Below the pieces are notes generated by a model that saw nothing but the letters and a program-made list of their open reading frames with translations, did not search any database and had not been told where the DNA came from. From an uncultured bacterium (lineage in GTDB: Bacteria > Actinomycetota > Coriobacteriia > Coriobacteriales > Coriobacteriaceae), in assembly GCA_905216075.1 (NCBI GenBank), contig CAJMSO010000108.1:1-6321 (forward strand): 6,321 nucleotides of DNA. Direction: 5' to 3'. Shown here in pieces: positions 1-5,268 of the stretch. A program made the position numbers and the translations under genes. Position 1 is the stretch's first letter. Each line of letters starts with the position of its first letter.

Positions 1-50
1 GGCGGGTTTGCAGCGTCAACTGGTTACGCGGTTCGTAGAACCGCGTAACT
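1..50. repeat. Hairpin repeat, copy A, at 3' end of the SDR gene
   Basis: This 50-bp stretch matches 3259-3308 at 46 of 50 positions (differences at 3, 5, 18 and 22). It contains a perfect 12-bp stem, 23-34 pairing with 38-49, closed by a GTA triloop. The stem ends two bases before the TAA stop of the minus-strand dehydrogenase (54-52). It could act as a transcription end or mRNA 3'-end stabiliser for that gene, but no T-tract follows the stem on the minus strand, so it is not a classic intrinsic terminator. The repeat probably continues leftward outside the window, because copy B is joined there to a long hairpin. Confidence 0.75.
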
Positions 51-51
51 G

Positions 52-852
52 TTAGGGCCGCTGGGCCATGCCGCCCTCGAGGGTGACGGTCTCACCGTTC
101 ATGTACTTAAAGTCGGGGCCGCAGAGCTGAACGACCACGCGGCCGATCTCCTTCTCGACGTCGCCGTAATGACCCGCCGGCGGCATATGGACGTTGGCCT
201 TGAACGCCTCGGGATAGGCATCCTGGAAGTTCTCGAGCGCAGCGGTCCAAGCAAGAGGGCACACGATGTTGACGTTGATGCCGTCCTTGCCCCACTCGTT
301 GGCTGCAACGCGAGTCAGACCGCGGATGCCCTCCTTGGCAGCGGCATAGCTGCACTGGCCGTAGTTGCCAAACAGGCCGGCGCCCGAGGCAAAGTTGACC
401 ACGGAGCCCTTGGTCTCCTTCAGGTGCGGATAGGCCTTCTGCATGTACAGATAGGTGGCATACAAACCGGAATAAATGGCCAGGTTAAACTGATCCATGG
501 TGTGGTCGGCGATGGTCACACCCGAGGCACTGGCCTGAGCGTTGTTGACGACGGCGTCGATGCGACCGAACTCCTCAATCGCCTTGTCGATAACGTTCTG
601 CACGACGGCCTCGTTGTCCTGGCCGGCGGAGACATCGGCCTGAACAGGCAGAACCTTGACGCCGTACTCAGCCTCAAGAGACTCCTTGGCAGCCTCGAGC
701 TTAGCAACGTTACGACCGGTGATAACGAGGTTCGCACCTTCCTTGGCAAAAGCGATATCGATGCCGTAGCCGATGGAGCCAGCAGAGCCGTCCTTAAGCG
801 TGGCCTTGCCGCCGCCGGTGACGATCACGGTCTTACCAGTGAAAAGTCCCAT
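52..852 (-). CDS. Short-chain dehydrogenase/reductase (SDR) family oxidoreductase
   Basis: Predicted 266-residue cytosolic NAD(P)(H)-dependent oxidoreductase of the classical SDR family; the substrate cannot be told from sequence. Visible marks: a beta-alpha-beta nucleotide fold with TGGG at 12-15 and GSIGYG at 25-30, ITGRN at 44-48 (an Arg here usually favours NADP), ADV at 72-74, NNA at 103-105, catalytic Ser156, Tyr169 and Lys173 in a YAAAK motif, and the C-terminal NGETVTLEGG typical of FabG-like proteins. Two oddities: about nine extra residues (KATLKDGSA) split the glycine-rich loop, and the usual Asn of the catalytic tetrad, three residues before Gly129, appears to be Ile126. The start at 852 is chosen because AAAGGA lies 6 nt upstream; the reading frame stays open further upstream to 1056 but has no SDR homology there. 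It is transcribed divergently from the coiled-coil gene. The family assignment is firm; 3-oxoacyl-ACP reductase or a steroid/alcohol dehydrogenase are both possible. Confidence 0.93.
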   Translation of the reverse strand: MGLFTGKTVIVTGGGKATLKDGSAGSIGYGIDIAFAKEGANLVITGRNVAKLEAAKESLEAEYGVKVLPVQADVSAGQDNEAVVQNVIDKAIEEFGRIDAVVNNAQASASGVTIADHTMDQFNLAIYSGLYATYLYMQKAYPHLKETKGSVVNFASGAGLFGNYGQCSYAAAKEGIRGLTRVAANEWGKDGINVNIVCPLAWTAALENFQDAYPEAFKANVHMPPAGHYGDVEKEIGRVVVQLCGPDFKYMNGETVTLEGGMAQRP

Positions 853-931
853 ACGAAGTCCTTTCAAAATCGCGACGGGCACGCCCGCCGACTGCGCGTA
901 TCCAACTTCACGCGCCAAAAGCTGAAATGCA

Positions 932-949
932 ACTTTAACGGGTTCAAGT
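932..949. promoter_or_regulatory. Imperfect dyad, possible operator in the divergent intergenic region
   Basis: ACTTTAA-CGGG-TTCAAGT is a 7-bp dyad with one mismatch, about 80 bp upstream of the dehydrogenase start in an AT-richer stretch. Its location suits a regulator site for either divergent gene, but no clear -35/-10 pair could be aligned with it and no regulator gene is present. This is weak, position-based evidence only. The rest of 853-1147 holds no gene that I can support. Confidence 0.2.
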
Positions 950-1133
950 GAAAAATAAAGACTGCAGCAGGCGAACGGCGCAACGTCATTCGGCGAAGGG
1001 AATGTCAAGCACAAACTGAATAAGAAGGCCGAATTTTTGTTATCCAAGCGAGCCATCGAACACGTTTTGAAACTTTGCTGCAGCGCGCGGGATGTCGGCG
1101 CGAGACTTTATCATAGGGTGACAAACAACGATG

Positions 1134-1138
1134 AGGAG
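1134..1138 (+). promoter_or_regulatory. Ribosome binding site AGGAG of the coiled-coil gene
   Basis: AGGAG at 1134-1138 lies 3 nt before the ATG at 1142 and 9 nt before the in-frame ATG at 1148. A 3-nt spacer is too short for efficient initiation, so 1148 is preferred; the two choices differ by only two residues. A TATCAT hexamer at 1109-1114 could be a -10 element, but no convincing -35 accompanies it. Confidence 0.55.
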
Positions 1139-1147
1139 CACATGCCT

Positions 1148-2911
1148 ATGACAGACGAGCTGGACCCCCAGACTCAACAGCATATTGATGATTCAGCAGA
1201 CGTCGCCGCAGATACTGACGCTGCGACCTGCAATGATACCGACGTCGACGACGCCACTCTGGATAACGGCGCTGCGACGGAAATCCCTGCGGCCGAAGAT
1301 GCCGGCGAGCAAAACGACGATTCGGCCGCTCAGGACGACGCCCCCGAAAAGGACGCCGCCCCGCAAGAAGAAGGCCCCATCAAGGTGTCTTCGGAAGAAG
1401 AGCTCGATGCCGTCATGGACTCCATGATGGATGCCGTCAAAGCGATGAAAGACGCCGTGGCCGACGCTGATATCGACACCGAAGAAGAGGAGGCCGCCGA
1501 GGCCGCCTCGACCTTCGTGCCCGGCGAGACCCCCGTTGCCGACCAAGGCAGCACCATGCCCTCGTTCCTGCAGCTCGAGCATCCCACCATTGGCGCCGAT
1601 GCAGTTGATCCGCACGCTGCCGGCTTTTCCGTAGTCGAGGGCGGCACCGGCAGCATCGCCACGTCACAGGCGCCCGATGTGGGCACGGAAAACGCCGCTC
1701 ACCCGACCGCCCCGCACACCCCCGCAGCCAGCCGCGATCTGGGAGGCGCCGTCTCAAACACCGCCAGCGCCGTGGGCGCCTTTATCGCGCAGGGAGCCTC
1801 GGCCATGCGCGAGATGAACGCCGCAAAGAAGGCACTCGCGGACGCCCGTGCCCACCTGGCCGAACTTGAGCAGCGCATCGCCGATCAAGGCGAGGAACTC
1901 GAGACGCGTCAGGATATCGCAGGCCGCTACGACCAAATCGTCGCCGAGCAGCGCCAGACTATCGACACGGCACAAAAGGCCGCCGCGGCGGCAGAAATCG
2001 GCCGCGATACCCATGCTGCCAAGGCAACAGAGCTCAAGGCGCAGCTCGAGCAAATAAAAGAAGAGGACGACGCCACCGAGCGGCGTCTCAAAGCCGCACT
2101 CGACGCGGTGGAGGCGCGCGAAGCCAGCTCGCGCGAGACCGGTAACCGCCTCGTTCGCCGCCTCGAGGATTCCAAGCGCATCCGCGACAAGGTGCAGGCC
2201 GAGCGCGACGCCGGCGTTGCCGCAGTACAGCAAACCGTCGACGCCACGCGTGCTCAACTCGAAACGCTGCGCCACGAGTATGCCGAGCTGCAGCGCAATC
2301 CTTCGGCAAATCCCGCCAATTACACGGTGCGCACCAGCGAGCTTTCGATGCAGATCTCCGACACGGCCGATGCCCTGCGCAAAGCCGAGGAAGATGTCCC
2401 GAACATCACCGCCGATCTTGAGCACTCGCTCGCGGCCGCCGAGCACGCCGTCGAGCAGGCACAAGCCCCCATCGCCGACGCCAAGCGTGCCCATCAGGCC
2501 GTGACGGCCGAGGCCGATGCCGCGCGCGACGAGCTGCAGACCGCAAAAGCTGCCGCCGCAACGCGCCAGCGCGAACTGCGCGAGAAGATCGCCGCCGAGG
2601 ACAAGGCGCGCCGAGAGCAGGAGCAGGCCATCGCCAATGCCCAGGCGGACATCGCGCACGCACAGTCGATCATCGAGCAGGCGACCGAGGTGCATGATCA
2701 TCCCGAGATTACCGAATCGCTCGCAGGCTCTCTGGTCCGCGATAAAGTCGAGCACGCCGAAACCGAGCGCGAAGTGGCTCAACTCGAAGCCGCCGAGGAC
2801 GACGTGCGCGAGCGCACCCGCGACTCACGCATCAAATTCACCGGCGCCATCGTCTGCATTGTCGCCGTAGTCCTCGTGATCGTCCTGATCTGGCTCTTCG
2901 CGAGCAAGTAA
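1148..2911 (+). CDS. Tail-anchored coiled-coil protein with acidic N-terminus, function unknown
   Basis: A 587-residue protein that I do not recognise. Residues 1 to about 115 are Asp/Glu/Ala-rich and probably disordered. About 115-205 is a Pro/Gly/Thr-rich linker. From about 215 to 560 the sequence is an Ala/Glu/Arg/Gln-rich helix with heptad-like spacing, strongly suggesting a coiled coil. It is broken near 383-395 by NPSANPANY, which could be a hairpin turn between two antiparallel halves. The last about 24 residues form a single hydrophobic helix (AIVCIVAVVLVIVLIW) ending FASK, after a basic RTRDSRIKF stretch. There is no signal peptide, so the expected topology is a C-terminally anchored protein with most of its mass in the cytoplasm. 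It resembles SMC- or myosin-like coiled coils only in composition, and no Walker motifs are seen. The gene stands alone, with a strong terminator 26 nt after the stop. A structural, cell-envelope or division-linked scaffold role is conceivable but not shown. Confidence 0.85.
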   Translation: MTDELDPQTQQHIDDSADVAADTDAATCNDTDVDDATLDNGAATEIPAAEDAGEQNDDSAAQDDAPEKDAAPQEEGPIKVSSEEELDAVMDSMMDAVKAMKDAVADADIDTEEEEAAEAASTFVPGETPVADQGSTMPSFLQLEHPTIGADAVDPHAAGFSVVEGGTGSIATSQAPDVGTENAAHPTAPHTPAASRDLGGAVSNTASAVGAFIAQGASAMREMNAAKKALADARAHLAELEQRIADQGEELETRQDIAGRYDQIVAEQRQTIDTAQKAAAAAEIGRDTHAAKATELKAQLEQIKEEDDATERRLKAALDAVEAREASSRETGNRLVRRLEDSKRIRDKVQAERDAGVAAVQQTVDATRAQLETLRHEYAELQRNPSANPANYTVRTSELSMQISDTADALRKAEEDVPNITADLEHSLAAAEHAVEQAQAPIADAKRAHQAVTAEADAARDELQTAKAAAATRQRELREKIAAEDKARREQEQAIANAQADIAHAQSIIEQATEVHDHPEITESLAGSLVRDKVEHAETEREVAQLEAAEDDVRERTRDSRIKFTGAIVCIVAVVLVIVLIWLFASK

Positions 2912-2936
2912 ACTAGCTGTCAAAAAAGCTCAACGC

Positions 2937-3008
2937 AGTTGCGGTGAGATAGTTCCTGTTTAGTCATCAAAAAGGCCAATTCAAGAACTATCTCACCGCA
3001 ACTTTTTT
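2937..3008 (+). terminator. Intrinsic terminator of the coiled-coil gene
   Basis: A perfect 19-bp stem pairs 2937-2955 (AGTTGCGGTGAGATAGTTC) with 2985-3003, with a 29-nt loop, and is followed by a run of six T (3003-3008). It begins 26 nt after the TAA of the plus-strand gene. The stem plus T-run is the classic rho-independent layout. The unusually long perfect stem and 29-nt loop also resemble a small inverted-repeat element that was co-opted as a terminator. An A-run at 2922-2927 might give weaker termination in the other direction. Confidence 0.8.
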
Positions 3009-3009
3009 A

Positions 3010-3076
3010 TTGGTGCAAAGGGGTCAGGCTACTTTGCACCAACTTGGTGTATATAGACCAGTCCCCATTGCACCAA
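3010..3076. repeat. Two adjacent REP-like palindromes (TTGGTG...CACCAA)
   Basis: Unit 1 (3010-3042) has perfect 11-bp arms, TTGGTGCAAAG and CTTTGCACCAA, around GGGTCAGGCTA. Unit 2 (3044-3076) has TTGGTG/CACCAA arms around a core that reads GGGGACTGGTCT on the minus strand. The two units therefore carry related cores in opposite orientation inside the same terminal arms. This is the layout of REP/BIME-type dispersed palindromes. No transposase is present in the window. Assignment to a mobile family is by architecture only. Confidence 0.55.
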
Positions 3077-3094
3077 CAACGTTTGCCCAGATAA

Positions 3095-3131
3095 AACCCG
3101 CCAAAATAAACCTGTCCCTTTTTGGCAGGTT
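3095..3131. repeat. Third REP-like palindrome
   Basis: GCCAAAA (3100-3106) pairs with TTTTGGC (3120-3126), extended by AACC/GGTT (3095-3098 with 3128-3131) across one mismatch. The enclosed core reads GGGACAGGTTT on the minus strand, matching the core theme of the two units just upstream. This is degenerate but consistent with the same repeat type. A further small hairpin, CGCCAA/TTGGCG at 3144-3159, follows it. Confidence 0.4.
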
Positions 3132-3169
3132 GAACCACGGCAACGCCAATGTTTTGGCGCGGACAGCGA

Positions 3170-3267
3170 AAACGCCCCTAAGCGAGCAAGGTGACGTGAA
3201 AGAGGAGGGCATTGACCTTCTGGTCATGCCCGACGATTGAACGTCAGATTGCCGCTTAGGGGCGTTT
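3170..3267 (+). ncRNA. Candidate structured RNA: 98-nt extended hairpin with tandem G.A pairs
   Basis: Outer stem: 15 bp, perfect (3170-3184 with 3253-3267). Then bulged A3185, 4 bp (3186-3189 with 3249-3252), a 2x2 loop, 6 bp (3192-3197 with 3241-3246), a symmetric 9x9 segment (3198-3206 against 3232-3240), and 10 bp (3207-3217 with 3222-3231, T3213 bulged) capped by TTCT. In the plus-strand reading, the 9x9 segment aligns GAAAGAGGA with GACGATTGA so that three G.A/A.G tandems alternate with A-U, A-U and G-C pairs. On the minus strand the same positions would be pyrimidine mismatches. This favours a plus-strand RNA, although a bidirectional terminator or the 3' UTR of queA is an alternative, since the minus-strand stem ends GGGGCGTTTT. 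I cannot match it to a named RNA family. Confidence 0.45.
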
Positions 3268-3308
3268 GCAGCGTCGACTAGTTACGCGGTTCGTAGAACC
3301 GCGTAACT
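3259..3308. repeat. Hairpin repeat, copy B, overlapping the queA stop codon
   Basis: This is the second copy of the repeat at 1-50 (46 of 50 identical). Its hairpin is perfect over 14 bp (3279-3292 with 3296-3309, GTA loop), and its distal arm includes the TAG stop of queA (3309-3307). The left part of the repeat is also the descending arm of the 98-nt hairpin, so in this copy the two structures form one tandem unit joined by GCAGCGTCGAC. It probably marks the 3' end of the queH-queA transcript, although no T-run follows the compact hairpin directly. Confidence 0.75.
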
Positions 3309-4524
3309 AACAAATGAGCATGGCGTCGCCAAAGCTGAAGAAGCGGTAGCGCTCCTCGATAGCGGCGGCGTAGGCATCCATGATCTGGTCGCGGGTGGCA
3401 AGTGCGCTCACGAGCATCATGAGCGTGGAGCGCGGCACGTGGAAGTTCGTGATCAGCGCGTCGACCACGTGATAGGTCGAACCGGGCATGAGGTAGAGCT
3501 GCGTTGTCGCGTTCTCGCGCACCACGATGTCACCGCGGCCAAGCGTGTCGGCCCCGTCCTCGCGGCCTTCAAAATAGCGCGCCGTCACGGCCGGATCGGA
3601 CACCGGTGCCTCCGCATCAAAGGCGCTCTCGAGCGAGCGCACTGCGGTGGTGCCGACGGCGATCACACGGTGTCCCTCGGCCTTCGCCTTATGCACGGCG
3701 TCGACAACCTCCTGCGACACGTGGTAGCGCTCGGTGTGCATGACGTGCTGCGTAGGGTCATCCTCCTCCACCAAGCGGAAAGTATCGATGCCCACCTCGA
3801 GCTCGACGGCAGCAAACTTCGCACCCTTGGCCTCGATAGCGGCCATGAGCTCGGGGGTAAAGTGTAGACCAGCCGTAGGAGCGGCAGCCGAGTGCTCCTC
3901 CTTCATGGCGTAGACGGTCTGGTACTTCTCGGGATCGCCCTCGTAATCGGTAATGTAGGGCGGCAGCGGCACGTGGCCGGCAGCATGGATGGCCTCGTCG
4001 AGCGTGCGCGGATCGCCGGCGGCATTGCACCCGGCCGGCTCAAAACGCACCAGGCGGCCGCCGCGGCTATCGGTGACAAAGTCGACGACCTCGGCCGTCA
4101 GCACCACGGGAGCCCCCTCGGGCGCATGGGCGCCATCGGCGCGATACTCAATCTGAGCACCGGGCTTCAGGCGCTTACCCGGCTTGACCAGGCACTCCCA
4201 AACATGGCCCAGCGGGTCAACATCCTCGCGGCGCTTGAGCAGCAGCGTTTCGACCACGCCACCCGAGCCGGCCTTGCGACCGATCAGGCGGGCCGGCATC
4301 ACACGCGTCTGGTTGATGACGAGCACGTCGCCCGGCTCGATATAGTCGATGATGTCGCGGAAGATGCGGTGCTCAACGGTGCCGCCATGCTCCAGCGGCG
4401 TTCCCGCCTCGGAGCCCTTGCGATCCACCACCAGCAGGCGGCAGGAGTCGCGCGGCTCGGCAGGAGCCTGGGCAATCAGTTCCTCAGGAAGGTTGTAGTC
4501 AAAATCATCGGTACGCATAGACAC
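3307..4524 (-). CDS. queA: S-adenosylmethionine:tRNA ribosyltransferase-isomerase QueA
   Basis: Cytosolic enzyme that moves and isomerises the ribosyl group of S-adenosylmethionine onto 7-aminomethyl-7-deazaguanine at position 34 of GUN-anticodon tRNAs, producing epoxyqueuosine. Family signatures are clear: DDFDYNLPEELIAQ at 6-19, NQTRVMPARL at 71-80, PLPPYI at 186-191, SAAAPTAGLHFT at 212-223, VGTTAVRSLES at 290-300, LITNFHVPRST at 357-367 and RYRFFSFGDAMLI at 392-404. At 405 residues it is longer than the usual roughly 340-350. The extra length lies in a segment near 38-50, a stretch near 163-182 and a segment near 305-335, none of which breaks a motif. The start is a GTG at 4524, because AGGAG lies 8 nt upstream, whereas the ATG two codons later is 14 nt away. 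It follows queH by 64 nt on the same strand, and its stop sits inside the terminal hairpin. Confidence 0.97.
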   Translation of the reverse strand: MSMRTDDFDYNLPEELIAQAPAEPRDSCRLLVVDRKGSEAGTPLEHGGTVEHRIFRDIIDYIEPGDVLVINQTRVMPARLIGRKAGSGGVVETLLLKRREDVDPLGHVWECLVKPGKRLKPGAQIEYRADGAHAPEGAPVVLTAEVVDFVTDSRGGRLVRFEPAGCNAAGDPRTLDEAIHAAGHVPLPPYITDYEGDPEKYQTVYAMKEEHSAAAPTAGLHFTPELMAAIEAKGAKFAAVELEVGIDTFRLVEEDDPTQHVMHTERYHVSQEVVDAVHKAKAEGHRVIAVGTTAVRSLESAFDAEAPVSDPAVTARYFEGREDGADTLGRGDIVVRENATTQLYLMPGSTYHVVDALITNFHVPRSTLMMLVSALATRDQIMDAYAAAIEERYRFFSFGDAMLIC

Positions 4525-4588
4525 GTCGGATACTCCTTATATAGCTAAAGTCCGCTCTACATCCTAGCAGGCTGACGTCCCAAATGAA

Positions 4589-5164
4589 CTACTTTTTGGC
4601 GGCTTTGCGCTCGTCGCGGATGCGGGCGCGGTCCATGGCCGCCTCGACAGCCGAGAAGCGGCAACCACAGTAGTTCTGCCGATACATGCCAAGCTCGCGC
4701 GAACGACGCGTGGCCTCGGGATAATACGGGCGAAAATCGCGAATTACCGGAGTGAGCCCATGTGCCGCTGCCAAGCGTTCAAGCACATCATTGCAGGTTT
4801 CGAACAACTGATACGGCGAGACGGCGAGCGTCGTGCCCACAAACTCAAACCCACGCTCCTGGGCCACACGGCACGCCTCGGCCAAGCGCAGGGCATAGCA
4901 CGCGCGACAGCGACGAGGCCGATCGGCGCCCAGCGGGGCCACGCCGGCCTCCCAGCGCTCGCGGTCCTCCCCCGCCTCGACAAGCTCGATGTCGCCATCG
5001 GCACACCACCGGCGCAGCTCGTCCAAACGCCGCTGCCATTCATCGTGAGGCTGAATATTGGGGTTGGTCCAGCAGATTGTGGGTTCAAACCCCTCCTCGC
5101 GCAGCAGACGGACCGGCTCAAGCGAGCACGGCGCACAGCAGGCGTGCAACAACAACGGCTTCAT
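4589..5164 (-). CDS. queH: Epoxyqueuosine reductase QueH
   Basis: Catalyses the last step of queuosine synthesis, reduction of epoxyqueuosine to queuosine in tRNA, as the non-orthologous replacement of cobalamin-dependent QueG. The 191-residue protein shows the full cysteine set of the family (formerly DUF208): HACCAPCS at 6-13, CRACYALRL near 91-99, and YRQNYCGCRF near 164-173, residues known in the family to carry an iron-sulfur cluster and an adjacent metal site. TNPNIQPHDEW and TTLAVSPYQ are further family-typical stretches. The ATG at 5164 is chosen because the GGAGGAG binding site is 6 nt away; the alternative ATG at 5170 directly abuts that site and would add only two residues. It lies upstream of queA on the same strand, so two consecutive enzymes are probably co-transcribed. 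A 34-bp inverted repeat sits immediately upstream. Confidence 0.96.
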   Translation of the reverse strand: MKPLLLHACCAPCSLEPVRLLREEGFEPTICWTNPNIQPHDEWQRRLDELRRWCADGDIELVEAGEDRERWEAGVAPLGADRPRRCRACYALRLAEACRVAQERGFEFVGTTLAVSPYQLFETCNDVLERLAAAHGLTPVIRDFRPYYPEATRRSRELGMYRQNYCGCRFSAVEAAMDRARIRDERKAAKK

Positions 5165-5170
5165 CAACAT

Positions 5171-5180
5171 CTCCTCCCCC
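5171..5180 (-). promoter_or_regulatory. queH ribosome binding site next to the long inverted repeat
   Basis: The minus strand reads GGGGGAGGAG directly before ATGTTGATG. The spacing identifies the second ATG (5164) as the likely start. The 34-bp inverted repeat ends at 5184, only 3 nt from this purine run, so folding of that hairpin in the mRNA would place a stable helix immediately next to the ribosome site. Confidence 0.6.
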
Positions 5181-5183
5181 GCA

Positions 5184-5259
5184 ATGATTTTTCTGGGACG
5201 GGGATTAAAAAATCATTGCGTACCTAATGATTTTTTAATCCCCGTCCCAGAAAAATCAT
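5184..5259. repeat. 34-bp perfect inverted repeat, head-to-head pair of REP-like units
   Basis: Positions 5184-5217 and 5226-5259 are perfect reverse complements over 34 nt, separated by the 8-nt loop GCGTACCT. Each arm is itself palindromic at its ends: AATGATTTTT at 5183-5192 pairs with AAAAATCATT at 5208-5217, around a core CTGGGACGGGGATTA. The structure is thus two inverted copies of one small palindromic unit, like a BIME. It lies between the HELVH membrane-protein gene and queH, both minus strand. No T-run follows the stem in either direction, so it is unlikely to be an ordinary intrinsic terminator; an RNase III-type processing site is possible. Confidence 0.85.
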
Positions 5260-5268
5260 CCCAAAAGA

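Larger units (their letters stand above)
2912..3306. other. 395-bp non-coding mosaic between convergent genes
   Basis: No supported gene lies here. In order it holds the coiled-coil gene's terminator, two TTGGTG-armed palindromes, a third palindrome with the same core, a 6-bp hairpin at 3144-3159, the 98-nt extended hairpin, and the compact hairpin that overlaps the queA stop. More than half of the bases lie in perfect or near-perfect inverted repeats. The convergent gene orientation makes this a natural place for bidirectional termination and for tolerated repeat insertions. Confidence 0.75.

Noticed and set aside
169..951. Plus-strand 260-residue reading frame opposite the SDR
   Set aside because: It is antisense to a gene with intact catalytic motifs; its composition fits a codon shadow in GC-rich DNA.
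853..1056. N-terminal extension of the SDR by 68 residues
   Set aside because: SDR homology begins at the methionine at 852, which has its own AAAGGA site; the upstream translation is not SDR-like and would occupy the divergent promoter region.
1754..2782. Minus-strand 342-residue frame opposite the coiled-coil gene
   Set aside because: Leu/Gly/Arg-rich translation is the expected shadow of Ala/Glu/Gln-rich coding sequence; no start signal or domain.
3010..3240. Possible 76-residue plus-strand reading frame
   Set aside because: It starts with TTG without a Shine-Dalgarno site and runs through several palindromes and the 98-nt hairpin; the translation has no recognisable domain.
3279..3309. 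Integron attC-like site
   Set aside because: The stem is perfectly paired and lacks the extrahelical bases and RYYYAAC/GTTRRRY boxes expected of attC; no integrase is present.
3892..4548. Plus-strand 218-residue frame opposite queA
   Set aside because: It overlaps the motif-rich QueA coding sequence completely and has no family features of its own.
4525..4588. Possible preQ1 riboswitch or separate promoter ahead of queA
   Set aside because: The 64-nt gap shows an AGGAG site and an AT-rich TATATAG stretch, but no pseudoknot-like preQ1 aptamer and no clear -35/-10 pair.
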